The position numbers and the translations under genes were made by a program. A stretch of 64,000 nucleotides of DNA from CAWIMX01 sp963792785. Its GTDB lineage: Bacteria > Acidobacteriota > Vicinamibacteria > Vicinamibacterales > CAVVIG01. Location of the stretch: positions 558,001 through 622,000 of the forward strand of contig CAWBXO010000004.1 in assembly GCA_963792785.1 (NCBI GenBank). Direction: 5' to 3'. Shown piece after piece: positions 53,217 through 63,276 of the stretch. How positions within the stretch are numbered: position 1 is the stretch's first letter; each line of letters begins with the position of its first letter. The notes beneath the pieces were generated by a model. That model was not told the DNA's origin and did no database searches. It saw only the letters and a program-made list of their open reading frames with translations.

Positions 53217-54713
53217 ATGACGGGCCCTTTTCAGACCCTGGGGGAACTGCGCCGCTCCGGACGGGCGACGCGCCCCGTAAAACAGGAAATCCGCGACAAC
53301 CTCGTCGAGAAGCTGCGCACCGGCGCGCCGCTGTTTCCCGGCATCGTCGGCTACGACGAGACCGTGATCCCGCAGCTGGTCAACGCCATCCTCTCGCGAC
53401 ACAACTTCATCCTGCTCGGCCTGCGCGGACAAGCGAAGAGCCGCATCCTGCGCGGTCTCGTCGATCTGCTCGACCCGGTCGTGCCGGTCGTGCCGGGCTG
53501 CGAGATTCACGACAACCCCCTCGCGCCGATCTGCGCGTCGTGCCGCGCGCGCGTCGCGGTCGAGGGCGACGACCTGCCCCTGGGCTGGCTCCCGCGCGAG
53601 GCCCGCTTCGTCGAGAAGCTGGCGACGCCCGACGTGACGATCGCCGACATGGTGGGCGACATCGATCCGATCAAGGCGGCCCAGGGCGGACTCAACCTGG
53701 CCGACGAGCTGACCATGCACTACGGGCTGCTGCCGCGGGCCAACCGCGGCATCTTCGCCGTGAACGAGCTGCCGGACCTCGCCGGCAAGATCCAGGTGGG
53801 CCTGTTCAACATCCTTCAGGAGGGCGACGTCCAGATCAAGGGCTACCCCGTCCGCCTGAAGCTCGACGTCTTGCTGGTCTTCACCGCGAACCCGGAGGAC
53901 TACACGGCGCGCGGCAAGATCATCACGCCGCTCAAGGACCGCATCGGGTCGGAGATTCGCACCCACTACCCCCAGACGCGGCAGAACGCGATGACCATCA
54001 CCGAGCAGGAAGCGTGGACGACACGCCCCGGCGGCCTGCCGGTCGAGATCCCGTCGTACGTGCGCGAGGTGGTCGAGGAAGTGGCGTTCCAGGCGCGCGC
54101 GGACCGGAAGATCGACAAGCGGTCCGGCGTGAGCCAGCGGCTGCCGATCACCACGCTCGAGCTGGTCGTGTCGAACGCCGAGCGCCGCGCCTTGCAGCAC
54201 GGCGAACCGGTCGCCGTGCCGCGCGTCACCGATCTCTATGCGGCGCTGCCGTCGATCACCGGCAAGTTCGAGCTCGAGTACGAGGGCGAACTGCGCGGCG
54301 CCGAGCAGATCGCGCGCGATCTGATCCGCGCGGCGGTCGGCACCGTCTTCACCGGGATGTTCGACGGCGTGGACACCAAGACGGTCGTCGAATGGTTTGA
54401 CCTCGGCGGCGTGCTGCCGCTGGGCGACACCACGCCGGCCGAGCAGCTGGTCGCCGACACGCGGGGCGTCCAGGGCCTCGGCGACCTGGCGGTCCGCGCG
54501 GGGCTGCCGCCCGACGCGAACGCGCCCTGGCGCGCGTCGACCATCGACTTCGTGCTCGAGGGGCTGTACGCGCAGAAGAAGATCAGCCGCAGCGACGATC
54601 GCGGCTACGCGGCCGCCGAGACCGCGCCGCGCCGGCCGCGCCGCGAGGAGCCGATGCTCGAGGAAGAGCTGCGCATGCCGGGCACGGGAAGCAAGAAGAA
54701 GTACTACAACTAG
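53217..54713 (+). CDS. ChlI/MoxR-like AAA+ ATPase
   Basis: A 498-residue AAA+ protein of the magnesium-chelatase-I-like group. Walker A is GLRGQAKSR near residue 68. A cysteine-containing insertion follows (CEIHDNPLAPICASCRARV, a possible zinc site). Walker B reads FAVNELPDL with Asn where Asp is usual, and the helix-2 insert region is QVGLFNILQEGDVQIKGY, with sensor 1 in FTANPEDYTARG. It pairs with a VWA protein downstream (one-base overlap, TAGTG). ChlI-like ATPase plus MIDAS protein pairs typically act as chaperones that insert metals or remodel complexes. No chlorophyll or cobalamin genes are near, so the client is unknown. Confidence 0.86.
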   Translation: MTGPFQTLGELRRSGRATRPVKQEIRDNLVEKLRTGAPLFPGIVGYDETVIPQLVNAILSRHNFILLGLRGQAKSRILRGLVDLLDPVVPVVPGCEIHDNPLAPICASCRARVAVEGDDLPLGWLPREARFVEKLATPDVTIADMVGDIDPIKAAQGGLNLADELTMHYGLLPRANRGIFAVNELPDLAGKIQVGLFNILQEGDVQIKGYPVRLKLDVLLVFTANPEDYTARGKIITPLKDRIGSEIRTHYPQTRQNAMTITEQEAWTTRPGGLPVEIPSYVREVVEEVAFQARADRKIDKRSGVSQRLPITTLELVVSNAERRALQHGEPVAVPRVTDLYAALPSITGKFELEYEGELRGAEQIARDLIRAAVGTVFTGMFDGVDTKTVVEWFDLGGVLPLGDTTPAEQLVADTRGVQGLGDLAVRAGLPPDANAPWRASTIDFVLEGLYAQKKISRSDDRGYAAAETAPRRPRREEPMLEEELRMPGTGSKKKYYN

Positions 54714-55975
54714 TGAAGTACCGCTACACGAAGTACACCGGCGACGATCTCGCGGACCTCGACATCGCGGATCTGGTCTCGAAGCTGTCCGATCTGCTTC
54801 TCTCGAGCGGCTTCGCGAACCCGTACGGCGACGAGGACGATCGGACGATGCAGGCGCTGCACGATGCGATCCTCGACGCGCTGTTCAACGGCGGCCTGCT
54901 GCCCGAGGAGACCATCGAGCGCCTGCTCGGCGACCCGGCCGACGGCGATCAGTCCGAGCTGCGATCGGAGCTCGAGGACCTGATTCAGAAGATCATCGAG
55001 CAGATGGGCGCCGAGGGCTACATCACGACGCCGCCCGACCTCGACGCCGAGCGCCAGCGCCGGGGGCGCGGGGGGCGGGGCGAGGCGCAGCCGCCGCTGA
55101 CCTTCGAGGTCACCGACAAGACGCTCGATTTCCTCGGCTACCGCGCGCTGCGCGACCTGCTCGGGTCGCTCGGCAAGAGCAGCTACGGCCGGCACGACAC
55201 CCGCGAGCAGGCGACGGGGGTCGAGACCACGGGCGCGCCCAAGCCGTACGAGTTCGGCGACACGCTCAACCTCGATCCGGGCAGCACGCTGCTGAACGCC
55301 GCGCAGCGCGCGGCCCGCAGCGGGCGCGGCGGCACGGGCCGCCTCGACGTGGCCCGCGAGGACCTGATGGTCGTGCAGGGCGAGTACCAGAGCTCGTGCG
55401 CGACCGTGCTGATGCTCGACTGCAGCCACAGCATGATCCTCTACGGCGAAGATCGCTTCACGCCGGCCAAGCGCGTCGCGCTCGCGCTCGCGCAGCTGAT
55501 CAAGACCCAGTACCCGGGCGACGCGCTGAAGGTCGTGCTGTTCCACGACTCGGCCGAGGAGATCCCGCTGGCCGAACTGGGGCGCGTCCGCGTGGGGCCG
55601 TACTACACGAACACGCGCGAGGGCCTGCGCCTCGCCCGGCGGATCCTGGACCGCCAGGGCAAGGACATGCGGCAGATCATCATGATCACCGACGGCAAAC
55701 CCTCGGCCCTGACCCAGCCCGACGGGCGCATCTACAAGAACGCGTTCGGCCTCGACCCGTTCATCGTGGCCGAGACCTGCGCCGAGGTCGCCGCGTGCCG
55801 CAAGAGCGGCATCATGATCAACACGTTCATGCTCGCCCGGGACTACGACCTGGTCAGCTTCGTGCGGCGCGTGGCGGACATCTGCAAAGGCAAGGCGTAC
55901 TTCACGACGCCGTACACCCTGGGCCAGTACGTCCTGATGGACTACATGGACAAGAAGACGAAGACGATTCACTGA
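54713..55975 (+). CDS. VWA-domain (MIDAS) protein, partner of AAA+ ATPase
   Basis: A 420-residue protein starting at a GTG that overlaps the ATPase stop. The N-terminal 200 residues are acidic and helical (DLADLDIADLVSKLSDLLL, LEDLIQKIIEQMGAEGY). The C-terminal half is a von Willebrand A domain with an intact MIDAS D-x-S-x-S in LMLDCSHSMILYGEDRF, a conserved Thr in YYTNTREGL and Asp in IIMITDGKPSALTQPDG. With the upstream ATPase it forms a two-gene chelatase-like machine. Confidence 0.86.
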   Translation: MKYRYTKYTGDDLADLDIADLVSKLSDLLLSSGFANPYGDEDDRTMQALHDAILDALFNGGLLPEETIERLLGDPADGDQSELRSELEDLIQKIIEQMGAEGYITTPPDLDAERQRRGRGGRGEAQPPLTFEVTDKTLDFLGYRALRDLLGSLGKSSYGRHDTREQATGVETTGAPKPYEFGDTLNLDPGSTLLNAAQRAARSGRGGTGRLDVAREDLMVVQGEYQSSCATVLMLDCSHSMILYGEDRFTPAKRVALALAQLIKTQYPGDALKVVLFHDSAEEIPLAELGRVRVGPYYTNTREGLRLARRILDRQGKDMRQIIMITDGKPSALTQPDGRIYKNAFGLDPFIVAETCAEVAACRKSGIMINTFMLARDYDLVSFVRRVADICKGKAYFTTPYTLGQYVLMDYMDKKTKTIH

Positions 55976-55985
55976 CAGGCGAGCC

Positions 55986-56618
55986 GTGCAGGACCTGCTC
56001 CCCCTCTTCCCGCTTCCCAACGTCGTCCTCTTCCCCAACGTGTTCCTGCCGCTGCACGTCTTCGAGCCGCGGTACCGCGACCTGGTGGCCGACGCGGCGG
56101 GCGCGGACCGGCTGATCGGCATGGTGCTGCTCCGGCCGGGCTGGGAGGGTGAGTACGAGGGGCGGCCGCCCGTTTATTCGGTCGGCTGCAGCGGCGTCAT
56201 CACGCACATGGAGCGGCTCCACGACGGCCGCTATAACATCGTGCTCCGCGGCCTGGAGCGCTTCCGGGTCCTGTCCGAGGACACCGGACGCAGTTACCGG
56301 CGCGCGCGCGTGGAGCGCCTCGTCGAGTGTGAGCCGCCGGCCGAGGAGCGTGAGCAGATCCGCCAGTGCCGCGGGCGGCTGGAGCAGCTGCTCGCGCCGA
56401 TCGTCGAGCGGACCGGCAACGATCCGAAGCTCACGTCGTCGATGGCCGACGAAGATCTGGTCCACGCCCTCGCGCAGTACCTCGACCTCGAACCCATCGA
56501 GAAGCAGGCCATCCTCGAGCGCGAGTGCCTCCTGCGCCGCGCCGAGTCGCTCGTCGAGCTGCTCGAGATGAAGGTGCTGATGTCGCGGACAGCTGGGATG
56601 CCAGGCATCGCGCATTAG
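55986..56618 (+). CDS. LON substrate-binding-domain protein
   Basis: A 210-residue protein consisting of the N-terminal (LAN/PUA-like) domain of Lon protease: LPLFPLPNVVLFPNVFLPLHVFEPRYRDLV at the start (with FEPRYR as the hallmark), then VGCSGVITHMERLHDGRYNIVLRGLERF, and a helical tail. No ATPase or protease domain follows. It is ten bases after the VWA gene and probably in the same transcript, which could make it a substrate adaptor for the AAA+/VWA pair; this is context only. The start is GTG at 55986. Confidence 0.86.
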   Translation: MQDLLPLFPLPNVVLFPNVFLPLHVFEPRYRDLVADAAGADRLIGMVLLRPGWEGEYEGRPPVYSVGCSGVITHMERLHDGRYNIVLRGLERFRVLSEDTGRSYRRARVERLVECEPPAEEREQIRQCRGRLEQLLAPIVERTGNDPKLTSSMADEDLVHALAQYLDLEPIEKQAILERECLLRRAESLVELLEMKVLMSRTAGMPGIAH

Positions 56619-56773
56619 GCCTGTGAGGCGAGATATAGGCCTATCAGTGACCTGTAAGACGGTTACTGACGAAAATAGCCGCCCCTCCCGCACAATGCTG
56701 TTGCCAGACGTCGACGCGCGCCGATAGACTACCGGGACAGTCCCCACTGCTCCCCCGAGCATCCGAGCGAGCC

Positions 56774-57631
56774 TTGCACACACAGACGATCCTCGTCGTC
56801 GACGACGACCTCGGCACCCTTGAAACGGCGGCTTTCGTCGTGCGCAGGCTCGGATTCGAACCCGCGACGGCCGCCTCCGGCGCCGACGGCCTCTCAGCCG
56901 CCCGCGCGACGAGTCTCGCGCTGGGCGTGATCGATCTGCGCCTGCCGGACATGTCCGGCACCGAAGTCATTCGCGCCCTCCGAGCCTCCGATGCCGACCT
57001 GCCCGTCATTCTGATCAGCGGATTCATGACCGTGCCCGACGCCGTCGAGGCGATGCGGCTCGGGGCGAAGGACGTGATCGAGAAGCCGATCTCGGTCGAG
57101 GCGCTGGAAGCGCGCATCGCGCGCGCCCTCGGCCTCCCCCCACCGGCCCAGCCGCTCTTGATCCCGGAGACCGCGGTGCGGTGGCTCTCCGACGAATCGA
57201 TCGCGCAGGGGGGCCGCGGGCCGCGGCCGACCTCGACGGCGGAGCGCTGGGCGCGCCTGGTCCTGCGCGCCTGCCAGTCGGACGGCGACCTGCGAACGCT
57301 CGAGCAGTGGGCGGACTTTGCGAGCGTGAGCTACAGCAGCCTGTGCGAGACGTGCCGGCTCCTCAACATCCAGCCGCAGAACGCCCGCGATCTCGCGCGC
57401 GTGCTGCGCGCGCTGCTGCACCTGCAGCGCGACACCTGGGACGTGGCCCCGCTGCTCGACGTGAGCGACGGCCGGACGCTGCGGGGCATCCTGCACCGCG
57501 CAGGCCTCGACAGCGCGCCGCCGGGCGGCGCGATGACGCTGGATCGCTTCTTCGAGTCGCAGCGCTTCGTGGACCCCGCCAACGAGGGCCTGCGCAGGCT
57601 CCGGGCGCTCCTGACCGCCGCGGAGTCCTAG
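56774..57631 (+). CDS. Response regulator with receiver and atypical C-terminal domain
   Basis: 285 residues from a TTG. Residues 1-120 are a complete receiver: acidic D10-D12, phospho-acceptor D54 in GVIDLRLPDMSG, Ser/Thr switch in ILISGFMT, and Lys in VIEKPISVEAL. The C-terminal 130 residues contain two helix-turn-helix-like parts (LEQWADFASVSYSSLCETCRLL and VAPLLDVSDGRTLRGILHRAG) arranged like a diverged AraC-type pair. No kinase is adjacent. Its 3' end overlaps the convergent YpdA-like gene by four bases. Confidence 0.82.
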   Translation: MHTQTILVVDDDLGTLETAAFVVRRLGFEPATAASGADGLSAARATSLALGVIDLRLPDMSGTEVIRALRASDADLPVILISGFMTVPDAVEAMRLGAKDVIEKPISVEALEARIARALGLPPPAQPLLIPETAVRWLSDESIAQGGRGPRPTSTAERWARLVLRACQSDGDLRTLEQWADFASVSYSSLCETCRLLNIQPQNARDLARVLRALLHLQRDTWDVAPLLDVSDGRTLRGILHRAGLDSAPPGGAMTLDRFFESQRFVDPANEGLRRLRALLTAAES

Positions 57632-58707
57632 GCCAGGCGGGCGGCGATCGCCTCGATCGCCTTCCGGCCGTGGAAGCGGCCGTTCTCGATGAAGATCGTC
57701 CCCGTGTCGCGCCCCGCCAGCGCGCCGCCCGCCACGAAGAGGCCTTTCACGTTGGTTTCGAACGTCTCGGGGTCGAATCGCGGGGCCTGACGGTCGTTGA
57801 GGGTCACGCCCGCCGCCGTCATGAGGTCCCAGTTCGGGTGGTAGCCTGTCAGCAGGTACACGGCGTCGGCGGGGATTTCTTCTTTATCACTGGTCGCGGG
57901 GCCCCACCCCCGCTCCCCTGCCGTGTTTCCCTGTGCCTCGGCCTCGAGCGTAGACTCTCGGCCTCGGCTGTCCGTGCTTTCCACGACCACCGAGGTCGCG
58001 CGAATCTCGGTGATGGACGCGTTGAAGCGCGCGGCGATCGACCCTTCCGTGATGCGGTTCTCGATGTCCGGGCGCACCCAGTACTTGATCGTCGACTTCA
58101 GCTCGGCGTGGCGGTGCACGAGGGTGACCTGCGCGCCGGCGCGAAACAGCTCCAGCGCCGACTCGGCCGCCGAGTTGCCCCCGCCCACGACCACCACGCG
58201 CTTGCGGTAGTACGGATGCGGCTCGCTGTAGTAGTGATGGACGTGCGGCAGGTCCTCGCCGGGCACGCCGATCAGATTCGGGAAGTCGTAGTACCCGGTG
58301 GCGATGAGCACGGTCCGGGCGTGGCGCGCGCGGCGGACGCCGCGCGGCGACGTCGTCTCCATCACGAAGAGGTGCTCCTCGGCGGGATCCTCGTCGGGCT
58401 CCCGGCCGAGGGTGACCACCTCCTCGTCAAAGGCAATCTGCAGGTCGAACGCGTCGACGACGCGGCGGTAGTAGCGGAGCGCCTCCACGCGCGTCGGCTT
58501 CTCGAACGGCGACACGAGCGGGACTCCGCCGATTTCGAGCAGCTCCGGTGTCGTGAAGAACACCATCTGCGGCGGGAAGTGGAAGATCGAGTTGACGAGG
58601 ACGCCTTTCTCGATCACCTGGTAGTCGAGGCCATGCTCCTTGGCGGCGATGGCGGCGGCGAGGCCGGAGGGACCGGCACCCACAATCAGCAGGTCGCGAA
58701 CGGACAT
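57628..58707 (-). CDS. YpdA-like NAD(P)-dependent flavin oxidoreductase
   Basis: A 359-residue protein of the YpdA (putative bacillithiol disulfide reductase) family. It has the FAD motif LIVGAGPSGLAAAIAAKEHG, a conserved EKGVLVNSIFHFP segment, the NADPH motif VVVGGGNSAAESALELFRAG, and GLFVAGGALAGRDTGTIFIENG as the C-terminal FAD loop. No CxxC pair is present, as in YpdA. It may reduce a low-molecular-weight thiol disulfide. A 30-residue insertion (about 255-285; ESTLEAEAQGNTAGERGWG) interrupts the otherwise standard length. Confidence 0.87.
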   Translation of the reverse strand: MSVRDLLIVGAGPSGLAAAIAAKEHGLDYQVIEKGVLVNSIFHFPPQMVFFTTPELLEIGGVPLVSPFEKPTRVEALRYYRRVVDAFDLQIAFDEEVVTLGREPDEDPAEEHLFVMETTSPRGVRRARHARTVLIATGYYDFPNLIGVPGEDLPHVHHYYSEPHPYYRKRVVVVGGGNSAAESALELFRAGAQVTLVHRHAELKSTIKYWVRPDIENRITEGSIAARFNASITEIRATSVVVESTDSRGRESTLEAEAQGNTAGERGWGPATSDKEEIPADAVYLLTGYHPNWDLMTAAGVTLNDRQAPRFDPETFETNVKGLFVAGGALAGRDTGTIFIENGRFHGRKAIEAIAARLA

Positions 58708-58926
58708 CTCACTATCTTACCGGTGGGTCGCGGCGTGCCCGGCGCGGGGGCCACCGCCATCCGGTGGGCCAAAAAGCCCGCTCAGGACACCAAACGGCCA
58801 ATTCGCTGAAAGTGCGCGCGGACAAGCCCCTTTTTGTCTATGATTTAGCGCAATTGCGGCGCGTACGGACCGGCGTGGGCCGGCCCCGCTCCGCGCGGAA
58901 TTCACACCTAGCTGGAGAGGTACTGC

Positions 58927-61038
<2,112 letters not shown>

Positions 61039-61051
61039 GGGTTAGGGATAA

Positions 61052-61085
61052 GGGCCGGCAGAGCAATCTGCCGGCCCTTTTTCTT
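61052..61085 (+). terminator. Rho-independent terminator
   Basis: An 11-bp perfect stem (GGGCCGGCAGA, 61052-61062, and its complement at 61067-61077) with loop GCAA, followed by TTTTTCTT. It lies 13 bases after the radical SAM stop. It is the only textbook intrinsic terminator I found in the window. Confidence 0.93.
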
Positions 61086-61096
61086 GTACCGGGATC

Positions 61097-61130
61097 TGAC
61101 TGACGACTAGTGACCAGCGACTGGCGACTA
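61097..61130. repeat. 7-bp array (GCGACTG type) at a minus-strand stop codon
   Basis: Heptamer-like units CTGACGA, CCAGCGA and CTGGCGA, the same family as at 7016-7050. On the minus strand the gene at 61128 ends TAG and runs straight into TCGCCAGTCGC. Confidence 0.65.
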
Positions 61131-61754
61131 CCGTGCCCGGTAGTCGATCATCACGTTGCTGATCACGGCGATGGGCCGGCCCGGCGACGTGTAGGTCGCG
61201 GCGCCGTCCAGCCGCTCCACCATCACCTTCTCCCCGAGCACGCTCACCTCGGTCTCGGCCTGCGGGATCGTGATCCGCACATGCTCGGTGCCGGTCGGGA
61301 CGACCGCCTTCACGCCCATCGGCCCGACGTCGCTCTTGATCCGGTCCACGATGTCGGCGGCGCCGCGGAACTCGTTCTGGACCACGGCCCGGCTGAGGAG
61401 CGTGTTGTCCATCGTGAGCACGCCGATCACGGCCGTGTACCGCGTGTAGGCGCGGTTGGCGCGGACCTGCTCCTCCGAGTACGTGTGGCGGTTGTGCAGG
61501 TCGAAGGTGAGGAAGGCGTCGCCGCGATGCCGCGGAATGGTGATGTGGATGCCCTCGGCCGGATCACGGCCCGTGAGCACGTCGCAGAACGTGAGCTGCG
61601 TCTTCAGGCCGACGCCGAGCGTCGCCGGGCAGTGCATCTCGGGCGCCTCGGTCGTGCGGCGCGCCTGCGCCCGGGCGACGATAGCCGCCGGCGGCAGCGC
61701 GGCGAACGTCGCGGCGGCGCAGATGGCGGCGATCGCGCGGATCAGTCGCGGCAT
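61128..61754 (-). CDS. Exported protein of unknown function
   Basis: A 208-residue protein with a signal peptide (IRAIAAICAAATFAALPPAA) and an all-beta mature part with repeated strands (EGIHITIPRHRGDAFLTFDLHNRHTYS; EHVRITIPQAETEVSVLG). Two cysteines (MHCPATLG, LTFCDVL) may form a disulfide. I do not recognise a family. The start at 61754 overlaps the folE stop by 13 bases, so it is translated with folE. Confidence 0.75.
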   Translation of the reverse strand: MPRLIRAIAAICAAATFAALPPAAIVARAQARRTTEAPEMHCPATLGVGLKTQLTFCDVLTGRDPAEGIHITIPRHRGDAFLTFDLHNRHTYSEEQVRANRAYTRYTAVIGVLTMDNTLLSRAVVQNEFRGAADIVDRIKSDVGPMGVKAVVPTGTEHVRITIPQAETEVSVLGEKVMVERLDGAATYTSPGRPIAVISNVMIDYRAR

Positions 61755-62341
61755 GCGCTCTCTTCCACCGCGGCGTCGCCCATGCCGATGCCGCGGTGGC
61801 GCAGCTTGATGAGCTCGAGGAACTCCGAGCGCGTTCGCGACTGCTCGCGGAACGCGCCCAGCATGGCGCTCGTCACCGCGGTCGAGTTCTGCTTTTCCAC
61901 GCCCCGCATCGACATGCACAGGTGGGTCGCTTCCATGACGACGGCCACGCCGAGCGGCGCGATCTTGTCCTGAATCGTTTCGGCGATCTGGTTCGTGAGG
62001 CGCTCCTGCACCTGCAGGCGCCGGCTGAACACGTCGACCAGCCGCGGAATCTTGCTCAACCCGATCACGCGCGTGGTCGGGATGTAGGCGATGTGGCATT
62101 TGCCGAAGAACGGCAGCAGATGGTGCTCGCACAGGCTGTAGAAATCGATGTCTCTGACGATCACCATCTCGCTGTAGTCGACGGTGAACAACGCGCCGTT
62201 GATCACCTCGTCCACGTCGGCGTCGTAGCCGCTCGTCAGGAAGCGCAAGGCCTTCTCGACGCGCTTCGGGGTGTCGCGAAGCCCCTCGCGCGCGGGGTCC
62301 TCGCCCAGGTCGGCCAGCAGGCGCCGGATGAGATCCTGCAT
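61742..62341 (-). CDS. folE: GTP cyclohydrolase I
   Basis: A 199-residue enzyme that converts GTP to 7,8-dihydroneopterin triphosphate, the first step of folate and pterin synthesis. The zinc ligands are visible: Cys and His in SLCEHHLLPFFGKCHIAYIP and the second Cys in EATHLCMSMRGV. GLSKIPRLVDVFSRRLQVQE and NSTAVTSAMLGAF complete the family pattern. It is the only GTP cyclohydrolase in the window, and its product would be the entry substrate for any PTPS-type pathway at 27.7-34.2 kb. Confidence 0.96.
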   Translation of the reverse strand: MQDLIRRLLADLGEDPAREGLRDTPKRVEKALRFLTSGYDADVDEVINGALFTVDYSEMVIVRDIDFYSLCEHHLLPFFGKCHIAYIPTTRVIGLSKIPRLVDVFSRRLQVQERLTNQIAETIQDKIAPLGVAVVMEATHLCMSMRGVEKQNSTAVTSAMLGAFREQSRTRSEFLELIKLRHRGIGMGDAAVEESACRD

Positions 62342-62510
62342 CCGTCTATTCTACCTTTGGCACCTCCACTCCCCTCCTTGGCCCCATCCGAGGCCACCGT
62401 CCGCCCCATCTCAACCTTGCGCGGCCGGCGCCAGGGCAAAAACGGCCTGAACGGACCGGCTCGCCTTGGCACGAATCCTGAACTCACGACCGCCAGAAAG
62501 GGGGCGTCCG

Positions 62511-62903
62511 ATGGCACTACCCGCCACGCTGCAGGTCGAAGCTGCGACGGTCGCGCCCGCGCTGGTGCTCGAGCCACCGGTACTGCCCGCGCACACGCCC
62601 GCGACGGTGGTGGTCGTCGACGGCGGCGAGCACGTGCTCGATCTGCTGGAGACGGTCCTCGGCGCCGGCCCCTTCGACATCGTCGTCGTCGAGTCCAGCC
62701 GGCACGCCTACTCGCACATCCGCCGGGTGCAGCCCGCCCTGGTGATTCTATCGGTCCGCTTCGAGGACCCGATGGGGTTCCAACTGCTCTCGATGCTCGC
62801 GGCGGACGACGCCACCCGGCGCATTCCGATCCTGATCCACTCGGCCGGGGAGGAACCGTCGCCCTCGAGCGGCACCGCTTGGGACGGAGCCGCTATGCTA
62901 TAG
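62511..62903 (+). CDS. Degenerate receiver-like domain protein
   Basis: 130 residues from ATG 62511, which has GGGGG upstream; an earlier in-frame start at 62466 has no ribosome site. Residues about 35-125 have the alternating pattern of a CheY-like receiver (ATVVVVDGGEHVLDLLETVLG, LVILSVRFEDPMGFQLLSML, IPILIHSAG). The acidic pocket is lost (DG for DD), and the phospho-acceptor position in LVILSV is Ser. It is probably a phosphorylation-independent pseudo-receiver. A PilZ gene follows after nine bases. Confidence 0.68.
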   Translation: MALPATLQVEAATVAPALVLEPPVLPAHTPATVVVVDGGEHVLDLLETVLGAGPFDIVVVESSRHAYSHIRRVQPALVILSVRFEDPMGFQLLSMLAADDATRRIPILIHSAGEEPSPSSGTAWDGAAML

Positions 62904-62912
62904 TCGGGCTCG

Positions 62913-63266
62913 ATGCCGGGGCCACGCGGGAACCAGCGCGACACTGAGCGCATCGGGATTCTCGGCGAACTCAACGGCGAGGTGATGGTCTTTCAGCCGA
63001 TGGCCATCAAAGAGATCAGCGTCGGCGGCGCGCAGATCGAAACCAGCTTCCCCCTCCAGCTCGACTCCCTGCACGAATTCCGGCTCTCGCTCGGCGATCG
63101 ATCGATCATCGTGAAGGGGCGCGTGGCGTACTGCCAGATCAGCGACGTCGATCAGGAGCTGGTGCGGTATCGCTCCGGGCTCGAGTTCACCGAGCTCTCC
63201 GAGCGCGTGCAGGCGGTCATCACCGGCTTCATCGAGGCGATCAAGGACGGCCGGCGCGCCCAGTAG
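62913..63266 (+). CDS. PilZ-domain protein
   Basis: A 117-residue single-domain PilZ protein. The c-di-GMP-binding motifs are close to consensus: RxxxR as R-D-T-E-R near residue 9 and (D/N)xSxxG as E-I-S-V-G-G near 34, with Glu for Asp in the latter. A beta-barrel follows (EFRLSLGDRSIIVKGRVAYCQ, then RSGLEFTELSE). It may bind c-di-GMP, with the Glu reducing certainty. It is probably co-transcribed with the upstream pseudo-receiver. Confidence 0.82.
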   Translation: MPGPRGNQRDTERIGILGELNGEVMVFQPMAIKEISVGGAQIETSFPLQLDSLHEFRLSLGDRSIIVKGRVAYCQISDVDQELVRYRSGLEFTELSERVQAVITGFIEAIKDGRRAQ

Positions 63267-63276
63267 CGAGCGGCCG

